Shown: positions 54,336-61,717 of the stretch, in pieces
How positions within the stretch are numbered: the stretch's first letter is position 1
Layout: every line of letters begins with the position of its first letter
DNA from: Aeromicrobium piscarium
Lineage (GTDB): Bacteria; Actinomycetota; Actinomycetes; Propionibacteriales; Nocardioidaceae
Direction: 5' to 3'
Length of the DNA stretch: 64,000 nucleotides
NCBI RefSeq assembly: GCF_007421815.1
Contig: NZ_VLNT01000004.1
Span: 62,001 to 126,000, forward strand
Notes under the pieces: generated by a model
The model's database searches: none
Told to the model about the DNA's origin: nothing
The model's input: the letters and a program-made list of their open reading frames with translations, nothing else
Position numbers and translations under genes: made by a program

Positions 54336-55183
54336 CGGCTGTGCGCCTCGATGAACGCGATGGTCTCCTTGTTGAAACGATCCGCGTGCTCATGCTGCGG
54401 CCAGTGCCCGCACTCGCCGTAGATGTCGAGCGTCGCGTCGCCGATGGCATCGGCCATCGCGCGCGCCTCGGGCACGTCGCCGAAAGGATTCTCCGCTCCC
54501 CACACGACGTGGGTCGGCGCGGTGATGCGTCCCAGTTGCTCGGCCGTGAGGAGATCCTGGGTGCGGTTCTCCATCTCCTGCAGGCACAGCAGGTGGTCGA
54601 TGTTCTCCACGAAGCCGGGCTGGTGGTAGATGTCGTGTCGTATCTCGACGAGCTCGTCGGAGACATTGGCCGAGTCGAACATGAGCAGTTCGAGACGCTG
54701 GCGGGTGAAGGCGATGTCATCGCTGAGCACGGCCTTGCGGGTGCTGCCCTTGATGCGTTCCATCACCTCCGGCTTGGCTACCGTGCCCCCCGCCGCGACC
54801 AGGGCGAGGGTCTTGACCCGCTCGGGATGGTCGGCCGCGAGCCTGCCCGAGACCCAACCACCGAGCGACTCTCCGAGGAAGTGCGCCGAGGAGAGGCCGA
54901 CCGCGTCCATATAGTCGAGCACGTGCTGCACATAACCCGCGATCCGATAGGGCACTCCAGGGCTCTCGGTGTAGCCATGGCCCATCATGTCGATCGCGTG
55001 GCACTCGAAGTGCTCGCTGAGCACCGCGACATTCCGCACGAAGGCCTCCAGATGCCCGCTCGTGCCGTGCAGCATCACGATCGGTTCCCCCTGGCCGGCA
55101 CGCAGGGAACGCGTCCGCAGACCGCCTGCGTCCACATAGTCGACCGTGAACGCGACATTGCGCAGTTCAGTCCAGATCGTCAT
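54332..55183 (-). CDS. Alpha/beta-hydrolase, probable meta-cleavage C–C hydrolase
   Basis: 283 residues. VMLHGTSGHLEAFVRNV at the oxyanion strand, DMMGHGYTESP, nucleophile S106 in GESLGGW, AENPFGDVP aspartate region and GECGHWPQHEHADRFN histidine. The pattern is that of CarC/TodF/DmpD-like hydrolases acting on 2-hydroxy-6-oxo-dienoates. It is 38 bases downstream of the extradiol dioxygenase, the enzyme that would make such a substrate. Confidence 0.88.
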   Translation of the reverse strand: MTIWTELRNVAFTVDYVDAGGLRTRSLRAGQGEPIVMLHGTSGHLEAFVRNVAVLSEHFECHAIDMMGHGYTESPGVPYRIAGYVQHVLDYMDAVGLSSAHFLGESLGGWVSGRLAADHPERVKTLALVAAGGTVAKPEVMERIKGSTRKAVLSDDIAFTRQRLELLMFDSANVSDELVEIRHDIYHQPGFVENIDHLLCLQEMENRTQDLLTAEQLGRITAPTHVVWGAENPFGDVPEARAMADAIGDATLDIYGECGHWPQHEHADRFNKETIAFIEAHSR

Positions 55184-55221
55184 CGTTGCTCTCTCTCATT
55201 CCTCGGATTGCTGGTACCGGT

Positions 55222-56169
55222 TCAGGCGGGATCGTGCTGCGTGGGTTCGAAGGAGGCGACACCCATGCCGGTGAGCCATTCATCGATGGGCTCGTAGGCG
55301 AGGGTCCGTCCTCGGCCGGGGCCGACCGCGGTCGTCATCGCGATCCACGAGCGGATCTCCTGCGCCCCATTGCCCGCGACCTCCTCGAGCTTGTCGTTGG
55401 ACCAGGAGAGGATCTCGCTGAGATCTCCGCGTTCGAGCTGCGCCAGGAAGTCGCGATCGAAGTCGGGATTGAGATCGGGCTCGGCCGCGCGGATGATCTC
55501 CCGCCGGCGGACCTCGAACTCCTTCCACTGGGTGCGGCCGTGCAGCCACGCCTCGACGAGGAAGCGATCGTCATCGGACAGGGTCTGCGACCAGTCGGGC
55601 CATGGCAGCCGATGGGAGAGTCCGCCCGAGGCGATGACGAGCACTCGCTTGTCCGCCTCGTCGCTGCGGGCGGCTGCCCCGATCGCGGCACCGAGTGCGG
55701 CGGCGCGCGGCAGGCCGATGAGCGGCGGCGCGAACATGTTGATGATGACCGGGACGATCGGGATGTCGAGATCGGGGACGAGGTACTGCAGGCTGTGGGT
55801 GATGCCGTGGTCCACGGTGAGCCTCAGCGAGAAGGCGGGATCGAAGCCCTCGTCGACGAGGCCGTCGACGACTCGCTTGGCGAGTTCGCGATCCACCGGC
55901 AGCGGCCCCTCGGGGGTTCCGGCCTCACCGGCGCCGAGGACCTCGGCGACCCCGACGGTGATCGACGGCATCAGGTCGAGGAACAGGCCCCGGAAGTGAT
56001 TGGAGCCGATCACCACGATCGCATCCGGCCGCAGCTCGGCCACCATCTCGCGCGCTCGGTCCAGCCCCTCCCGGAAGCGGTGGGGTCCTTGCAGGTGGTC
56101 GACCTCGGCCCAGTGGGTGTTCATCAACGTGCTGTGGGACGCGGCGATACCGCCGACGATCTGGCTCAC
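55222..56169 (-). CDS. Class III (LigB-type) extradiol ring-cleavage dioxygenase, MhpB-like
   Basis: 315 residues. Probable iron ligands H12 (ASHSTLMN) and H58 (GSNHFRG); catalytic histidines H121 in VDHGITHS and in SGGLSHRLP. Resemblance to 2,3-dihydroxyphenylpropionate 1,2-dioxygenase MhpB runs to the C-terminus (SNDKLEEVAGNGAQEIRSWI). It should cleave a catechol-type ring meta to the hydroxyls. GTG 56169 follows GAGGAAG. First gene of the operon dioxygenase–C–C hydrolase–LLM–MmgE/PrpD. Confidence 0.92.
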   Translation of the reverse strand: MSQIVGGIAASHSTLMNTHWAEVDHLQGPHRFREGLDRAREMVAELRPDAIVVIGSNHFRGLFLDLMPSITVGVAEVLGAGEAGTPEGPLPVDRELAKRVVDGLVDEGFDPAFSLRLTVDHGITHSLQYLVPDLDIPIVPVIINMFAPPLIGLPRAAALGAAIGAAARSDEADKRVLVIASGGLSHRLPWPDWSQTLSDDDRFLVEAWLHGRTQWKEFEVRRREIIRAAEPDLNPDFDRDFLAQLERGDLSEILSWSNDKLEEVAGNGAQEIRSWIAMTTAVGPGRGRTLAYEPIDEWLTGMGVASFEPTQHDPA

Positions 56170-56344
56170 GGATATGACTTCCTCTCGTGTCGCTGGCGGC
56201 GAGACACCGCACCGCCGCCGCGCTCGTCACGGGCATCCGTCCCGTCGACAGCGAGTTGTCGTCGTTGCGCACGCGGCCTCGGCATCCATCTCACGGCATC
56301 GCTCGCGACCGCGGAAGCGTCATCCCGCGCCGCGGGATGGGCGT

Positions 56345-57187
56345 CTAGCCGAAGGCATGTGCGCGGCGCGACGTGTCCACACGGTGCGGAAGCGTGCGGG
56401 CGGAGGCCGGCGCCAGTCGCTCGGCCTCCATGGGGGGCCGGAGTCGGCGCGCGAGACCCAGAGCGGCGGTCTTCACTGCCGCGGCCAGCGGTGGAACGCG
56501 GTACTGCGTGACCGGAACCGAGACCGAGATGGCGGCCACGGCTTCGCCCCGCACGAGGACCGGCGCCGCGACACACGCCCGGCCCAGGGTGGCCTCCTCC
56601 CGCTCGAAGGCGAAGCCCGTGGCCCGGATCTCGGCCAGCTCCCGCCCGAGGGCGACCAGGTCGGTATTGGACTTCGGGGTGATGCGCCGCAGCGGACGGG
56701 CGAGGACGCTCTGGCGGACCTGCTCATTGCTGAAGGCCAGCAGCGCCTTGCCGACACCGGTACAGGTGAGAGGCATCCGCCCGCCGATGCGCGACGGCAG
56801 ACCCAGGTCGGAGTGACCGTGGATCTTCTCGACATAGACCACGTCGAGGCCGTCGCGCACCCCGAGATGCACGGTCTCCTGGGTACTCAGGAACAGGTCC
56901 TGCAGGAACGGCAGCGCCGTCTCTCGGAGGCCGCGGTTGATCGGCACCAGGCCACTGAGTTCGAAGAGTCCGATGCCGAGCTCGTAGCCGTCCCCGTCGA
57001 CAGCGATCAGCTGGTGCTCGATGAGCAGCCGCGCGAGCCGGTGGACGGTCGACTTCGGCATCCCGGTGCGCTCGACCAGGTCGTTGAGCCGAAGCTTCTG
57101 ATCGCCGGCGCGGAATGCCTGGAGGATGCGCAGGCTCTTCTCCAGCATGTTGGCGCTGTCCCGTTCGACCGGCTGATTCCATGTCAT
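56345..57187 (-). CDS. IclR-family transcription regulator
   Basis: 280 residues: winged helix LRLNDLVERTGMPKSTVHRL, then the effector domain with TVHLGVRDGLDVVYVEKIHG, PLTCTGVGKALLAF and FEREEATLGRACVAAPV. IclR proteins commonly control aromatic catabolic operons. ATG 57187 was chosen; the longer frame to 57259 covers the putative operator. It is divergent from the TetR gene and upstream of the dioxygenase operon on the same strand (175-base gap). Confidence 0.93.
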   Translation of the reverse strand: MTWNQPVERDSANMLEKSLRILQAFRAGDQKLRLNDLVERTGMPKSTVHRLARLLIEHQLIAVDGDGYELGIGLFELSGLVPINRGLRETALPFLQDLFLSTQETVHLGVRDGLDVVYVEKIHGHSDLGLPSRIGGRMPLTCTGVGKALLAFSNEQVRQSVLARPLRRITPKSNTDLVALGRELAEIRATGFAFEREEATLGRACVAAPVLVRGEAVAAISVSVPVTQYRVPPLAAAVKTAALGLARRLRPPMEAERLAPASARTLPHRVDTSRRAHAFG

Positions 57188-57251
57188 GAGACGCTCTCTT
57201 TCTGCAAGAGTGGTGCACACGGTTCCCTGTGATCGACACAAGAACCACACA

Positions 57252-57266
57252 CGGTACAATGTACGG
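57252..57266. promoter_or_regulatory. GTAC-N3-GTAC operator candidate in the iclR/tetR gap
   Basis: CGGTACAATGTACGG contains the perfect palindrome GTACAATGTAC (odd centre). A further CGTACGG follows at 57273–57279. It is placed 31 bases before the TetR start and 64 from the IclR start, so it could regulate both. Confidence 0.65.
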
Positions 57267-57297
57267 ACTCGGCGTACGGACGTCTAGAGGAAAGGCA

Positions 57298-57975
57298 GTG
57301 CAGGTGTCTCCCAACTCGACCGACGGCGCCCGGCTCACCCCGGAGACGATCGCCGCTCACGCGCTCGCCCTCGCCGACGAGGACGGGCTGGAGAAGCTCA
57401 CCGTCCGCCGCCTCGCGTCTCGCATCGGGATCGGCACCATGACCTTCTACGGGTACTTCCGCTCGAAGGAGGAGATCCTCGACGCGATGGCCGATCTCGC
57501 GCTCGGGTCCCTCGTCCTGCCCGACCGCAGCACGAACGAGACGCCGTCCGAGGCGATCGTGTCGATGGCGAACGCCTTCCGCCAGCTCCTGCACGACCAT
57601 CCGGCCGTCGCGCAGATCCTCGTCACGCGCGTCACCGAGAGCCCGCAGGCCCGTCGAGGAGCGATGGAGGCCGTCATCGACCGGCTCATCGCCAGCGGCA
57701 TCCCCGGCCCGCTCGCCGTCCAGTGCTATGGGTTCATCATCATCTACACGCTCGGCTTCGAGAGCTACCAAGCGCCGAGGAACTGGGCCGGCGACGATGC
57801 CGAGAGCGACGAGCGACGACGCCAGCAGAGCCATCGCTTCGCTGCCCTGCCGATGGACGAGTTCCCCCGATTGATCGCCCTACGCGACTCCATCATCGAC
57901 CTGCCGGCGGACTCGCAGTTCGAGTTCGGGCTTCAGTGTCTGTGCGCGCAGGTCGAGAGCCTGCTGGCCGGATAG
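57298..57975 (+). CDS. TetR-family transcription regulator
   Basis: 225 residues. N-terminal helix-turn-helix LTPETIAAHALALADEDG, LTVRRLASRIGIGTMTFYGY and FRSKEEILDAMADLAL; the C-terminal helical ligand domain is TetR_C-like. GTG 57298 follows GAGGAAAGG; a frame to 57229 would run through the operator. It is the best candidate to bind the GTAC-N3-GTAC motif, one copy of which lies directly upstream. Convergent with cofE. Confidence 0.9.
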   Translation: MQVSPNSTDGARLTPETIAAHALALADEDGLEKLTVRRLASRIGIGTMTFYGYFRSKEEILDAMADLALGSLVLPDRSTNETPSEAIVSMANAFRQLLHDHPAVAQILVTRVTESPQARRGAMEAVIDRLIASGIPGPLAVQCYGFIIIYTLGFESYQAPRNWAGDDAESDERRRQQSHRFAALPMDEFPRLIALRDSIIDLPADSQFEFGLQCLCAQVESLLAG

Positions 57976-58012
57976 CCGCAGCGAGGAGTCCGTCGCCGAA
58001 GCGATCCGCGGC

Positions 58013-58951
58013 TCAGTCCCCCGAATCTGTCGAGACGAGAATCTCGATGTCGAGCCCATAGGCGAAGGCCACAGCCCACACCCGCTCGGCGGTCGCCCCC
58101 GCTTCGATATCGTCGTCACCACGCTCGATCAGCACCCTGCTGCCGTCGCGGCGACAGGGCACCGACGCCGCTGCGAGGACCTCATCGAGTCCCTCCCACT
58201 CGTCGGCGGCGTCGAGGAATCCCCGCCTCGACTCCCGCAGCGCCGCGGAGAGCACGGCTTCGCGACTGCCGAGGCCGAAGAGATCCTGGCCCTCGTCGCG
58301 CACGAGGGCGGCGGCCCCGGGCCCGTCATCGGCGGAGAGCAACGAGGCATCGAGCCCCCGGACGACCACGAAGGGACGACCACCGAGCTTGCCCGATGCC
58401 AGTTCGGCGGCACCTGCGATCTCGTCGGCGACGGCAGGGGCGGTGACCACGAGCGTATTGCCGTGGCCGTCGGTCTTCCCCGCGAAGGACGCGACCGGGA
58501 CGACACCCGCACAGCCGATGGCCATGTCCGTCTGGCCGTTGCGCCATGACCGCCCCGCGGTGTCGGCGATCACGACGCCCACGGTGACCCCGGCCAGCTC
58601 CGCGATGCGGGCGCGCAACCGCCGCGCATCACCGTCAGGGTCGCGGGGCAAGGGGATGACATAACCCTCCTCGACATTGGAGGCGTCGATTCCGGCGGCC
58701 GCCATCGTCAACCCGTGGTGGGTGCGGACGATCGATGTGCCGCCGCGGCGCGCCACCACCCGATCGGTCTCCTCGGCGAGCACCTCATCGCGGGATCGAC
58801 GCGTGGCCAGTCCCGCGGCCTTGGCGACGATCTTGCTGGTCACGACCACGACATCGCCGTCGACGAGCTCGGCGGCCTCGGTCAGGAGCGCCGCGAGATC
58901 ATGCCCCGGGGCGATCTCGCCGATACCGTCGACCGCGATCAGCTCGACCAT
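58013..58951 (-). CDS. cofE: F420-0:gamma-glutamyl ligase CofE, without the FbiB reductase domain
   Basis: 312 residues. The CofE domain is complete: VVTSKIVAKAAGL, VRTHHGLTMAAAGIDASNVE, VVIADTAGRSWRNGQTDMAIG and GGRPFVVVRGLD. It adds the glutamate tail to F420-0. Mycobacterial FbiB is about 450 residues with a C-terminal nitroreductase-like domain that reduces dehydro-F420-0; here only about 60 residues follow, with no such fold visible. ATG 58951 is two bases from the cofD stop, so the two are coupled. Confidence 0.92.
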   Translation of the reverse strand: MVELIAVDGIGEIAPGHDLAALLTEAAELVDGDVVVVTSKIVAKAAGLATRRSRDEVLAEETDRVVARRGGTSIVRTHHGLTMAAAGIDASNVEEGYVIPLPRDPDGDARRLRARIAELAGVTVGVVIADTAGRSWRNGQTDMAIGCAGVVPVASFAGKTDGHGNTLVVTAPAVADEIAGAAELASGKLGGRPFVVVRGLDASLLSADDGPGAAALVRDEGQDLFGLGSREAVLSAALRESRRGFLDAADEWEGLDEVLAAASVPCRRDGSRVLIERGDDDIEAGATAERVWAVAFAYGLDIEILVSTDSGD

Positions 58952-58952
58952 C

Positions 58953-59930
58953 TCAGCGCTCCCCCGCCAGGGGCCGGGCGAGCTCCAGCGCATCCTCGGC
59001 CAGCGCTCGGGTCGTGTCGTCGTCGCTCATGTAGAGGGGGACGGCCCGCGCGGCGATGCCGGCGGACTCGATCCGCGACACTGTCCCCGCATCCGCGGTG
59101 TCGACGAGCCAGCCGTCGAGCACTCCACCTCCCGATCGGGCGCCGTGGAACTCGGCGACACCGGCGGCGCTCACCTCCAGACCGAGCCCGCCGAGCAGTT
59201 GATCGGCCATACCGCGCACGTGGCCACCGGCGATGATCGGGGAGACCCCGACCACCGGTGCCGCTGCCGTGCGCAGGAGCTCCCGCATGCCCGGCACGGC
59301 AAGGATCGGGGCGATGGAGACGATCGGATTCGAGGGCGCGACCACGATCACGTCGGCACCCTCTACGGCCTCGATGACACCCGGAGCAGGGGCGGCCGAC
59401 TCGATGCCCTCGTATCGCAGCGACCGAATCGGCACCTGGGCTCGATAGCGGATCCAGTACTCCTGGAAGTGCACGTCACTCTCGCCCTCAGGCGTGTCGA
59501 CGACCAGACGGGTGGCGACCTCGTCGTCGGTCATCGGAACGAGGCGGATACCCGGTCGCCACCGCTCGCACAGCTCGTCGGTCACCTGGGAGAGGGTGGC
59601 GCCGCGGCGCAGGCGGTCCGAGCGCACCAGATGGGTCGCCAGATCGCGATCGCCCAGGCCGAACCATGCCTCGGGCTCGCCATAGCGCTCCAGCTCCCCG
59701 CGGGCATTCCAGGTCTCGTCCTGGCGGCCCCAGCGCCGCTCGGGATCGATCCCGCCGCCGAGCGTGTACATCACCGAGTCGAGATCCGGGCAGACGCGAA
59801 CGCCGAAGACCCAGAGGTCGTCGGCCGTGTTGACGATGGCGGTGATCTGGGTGTCCGGATGCGCCGCGCGCATCCCTTCGAGGAAGCGCGCTCCACCGAC
59901 CCCGCCGGTGAGCACGACGATGTTCTGCAT
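58953..59930 (-). CDS. cofD: Phospholactate/phosphoenolpyruvyl transferase CofD (FbiA)
   Basis: 325 residues. It begins VVLTGGVGGARFLEGM and has NTADDLWVFGVRVCPDLDSV, FGLGDRDLATHLVRSD and VVAPSNPIVSIAPILAVPG, all CofD hallmarks. It joins the activated phospho-compound made with CofC to FO, giving (dehydro-)F420-0. ATG 59930 gives the family start; the ribosome site is weak. It lies 17 bases after an SDR gene, in the operon SDR–SDR–cofD–cofE. Confidence 0.95.
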   Translation of the reverse strand: MQNIVVLTGGVGGARFLEGMRAAHPDTQITAIVNTADDLWVFGVRVCPDLDSVMYTLGGGIDPERRWGRQDETWNARGELERYGEPEAWFGLGDRDLATHLVRSDRLRRGATLSQVTDELCERWRPGIRLVPMTDDEVATRLVVDTPEGESDVHFQEYWIRYRAQVPIRSLRYEGIESAAPAPGVIEAVEGADVIVVAPSNPIVSIAPILAVPGMRELLRTAAAPVVGVSPIIAGGHVRGMADQLLGGLGLEVSAAGVAEFHGARSGGGVLDGWLVDTADAGTVSRIESAGIAARAVPLYMSDDDTTRALAEDALELARPLAGER

Positions 59931-59947
59931 GAACACCAGTGTCGCGT

Positions 59948-60757
59948 TCAGTCGACCTCGACGTCGTCGCGGACCCCCCGCCACGCGGTCGTGCCGCCGT
60001 CGACGGGCAGGTTCGCACCGGTGATGAAGGAGGCGGCGTCGCTCGCCAGGAAGCAGACGGCAGCGGCGATCTCCTCCACTTCGCCGAATCGCGGCAGCAG
60101 ATGCGTGCCGTACATGGCCCGGGCCCGGGCGACCTTGTCGTCCGCGGCGTCCAGATGCGACTGGCTCATCGGCGTACGGATCGATCCCGGCGAGAAGGCA
60201 TTGACCCGGATGTGCGGGGCCAGGCCCACGGCTGCCGTGCGGGTCAGCTGCAGCACGGCCGCCTTGCTCACCGAGTACGCGGTCATCGGCGATCCGTTCA
60301 TGCCTGCGACGGAGGCGGCGTTGACGACCGACGGGCCACGGGAGGATTCCATCAGATAAGGCGTGGCAGCCTTGATCGCGAGCCAGACGGCCTTGAGGTT
60401 GATGTCCATCACGGCGTCCCAGGCCGTCTCCTCGAGCTCATGGACGCGGACGCGATCGGGATCGGTGAACACGTGGTCGAGCACGCCCGCATTGTTGACG
60501 AGGGTGTCCATGCCGCCCGCCTGCCGGGCGAAGTCATCGACCATCGCGATGACCTGCGTGCCCTGCGCGAGATCCACCTCGAGTTCGGCGGCCCGAGCGC
60601 CGAGCGCCTCGATCTCGGCGGCGAGGGTTCGCAGACCCTCGACATCGCGGTCGGCGATCCCCAGGTGGGAGGCTCCGCGGCGCGCGGCCTCCAGGGCGAT
60701 CTCGCGCCCCATCCCCTGGGCGGCCCCGGTGATGAGGATGCGCTTGTCGTCGAGCAT
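59948..60757 (-). CDS. Short-chain dehydrogenase/reductase
   Basis: 269 residues, classical SDR: nucleotide motif TGAAQGMGREIA, NNAG at the fourth strand, serine in NAASVAGMNG, catalytic YSVSK and PGSIRTPM. The IADRD at the end of strand 2 suggests NAD(H). ATG 60757 has GAAGGGAC upstream; the alternative ATG 60778 overlaps the preceding stop. Position next to F420 genes and the island suggests a catabolic alcohol or diol step. Confidence 0.88.
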   Translation of the reverse strand: MLDDKRILITGAAQGMGREIALEAARRGASHLGIADRDVEGLRTLAAEIEALGARAAELEVDLAQGTQVIAMVDDFARQAGGMDTLVNNAGVLDHVFTDPDRVRVHELEETAWDAVMDINLKAVWLAIKAATPYLMESSRGPSVVNAASVAGMNGSPMTAYSVSKAAVLQLTRTAAVGLAPHIRVNAFSPGSIRTPMSQSHLDAADDKVARARAMYGTHLLPRFGEVEEIAAAVCFLASDAASFITGANLPVDGGTTAWRGVRDDVEVD

Positions 60758-60774
60758 GTCGTGTCCCTTCGAGG

Positions 60775-61608
60775 TCATGAGGTGCGTCCGCCCTCCAGCA
60801 GGGCGCCGCGACCGGCGTGCGTCGGCTGAGCGAAGGCCGCCGATCCCGAGGCGTGCGTGTAGCCGGCGTCGACGAACATCTCGCTGCCGGTCATGTAGCG
60901 CGCATCGTCGCTGGCGAGGAAGGCCATCGCCCCGGCGATGTCCTCGGGCTGGCCGGCGCGGTCGAGCATGGCCGATGACGTCATCGCCTCGGTGGTCTGC
61001 TCGAGGGCCTGGGCGTCGCCGACGATCGCCGAGGCGGTCATGGGCGAGACCACCGCGCCGGGCACGACGGTGTTCACACGGATGCCGAAGGGCCGCAGCT
61101 CGGCCGCGACGGAGCGGACCAGACCGATGACACCCGCCTTGGTGGCGCTATAGACGTGAGGGCCCGCTCCTCCGACGATCCCGCCGGGGCTGGCGGTGAC
61201 GATGATGCTGCCCGAGCCCCGGGACTGCATGACGCGCGCCGCGTGCTTGAGGGAGAGGATGACGCCGCGCAGGTTCACCGCGATCGTCAGATCGACATCG
61301 GTCGTGCGCTGTTCGGCGATCGGGCCGATCGCGCCGAAGACGGCGGCATTGGCGATGAAGACGTCGAGTCGGCCGTGTCGCTCGACGACGGTGTCGACGA
61401 GACCGGCGATGCTGTCCTCGTCCGTGACATCGGTGACGACGAACTCTGCCCGGTCGCCCAGCCGTTCGGCGAGGTCACGCGCCGGGTCCGTCTGCACGTC
61501 CGCGATGACGACGTGGGCGCCCTCGTCGACGAACCGGGCGACGGCCGCGGCACCGATCCCGGTGGCACCCCCCGTGACGATGACCACCGCTTCGTTCAGT
61601 CCGTGCAT
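60775..61608 (-). CDS. Short-chain dehydrogenase/reductase
   Basis: 277 residues, classical SDR: TGGATGIGAAAVARF, ADVQ after strand 2 (NAD preference), NAAV in place of NNAG, serine in VTASPGGIVGG, YSATK and PGAVVSPM. ATG 61608 has a perfect AGGAGG site; the in-frame ATG at 61629 has none. First gene of the SDR–SDR–cofD–cofE operon. Paralogous to its neighbour but well diverged. Confidence 0.9.
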   Translation of the reverse strand: MHGLNEAVVIVTGGATGIGAAAVARFVDEGAHVVIADVQTDPARDLAERLGDRAEFVVTDVTDEDSIAGLVDTVVERHGRLDVFIANAAVFGAIGPIAEQRTTDVDLTIAVNLRGVILSLKHAARVMQSRGSGSIIVTASPGGIVGGAGPHVYSATKAGVIGLVRSVAAELRPFGIRVNTVVPGAVVSPMTASAIVGDAQALEQTTEAMTSSAMLDRAGQPEDIAGAMAFLASDDARYMTGSEMFVDAGYTHASGSAAFAQPTHAGRGALLEGGRTS

Positions 61609-61717
61609 CTTCGGCCTCCTTAAATCCATGCTAACGATATATAGAGAAACATTCCGCGGCTAGGGCCCGGCCCCCCGGCGTCACCATTGCCGTCACGCCC
61701 GCTCAGTGATATAGATC

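Noticed and set aside
25931-57975. Mobile element or genomic island with integrase/transposase
   Set aside because: No transposase, integrase, terminal repeats or tRNA-borne attachment site seen; the island reading rests only on content and repeat distribution.
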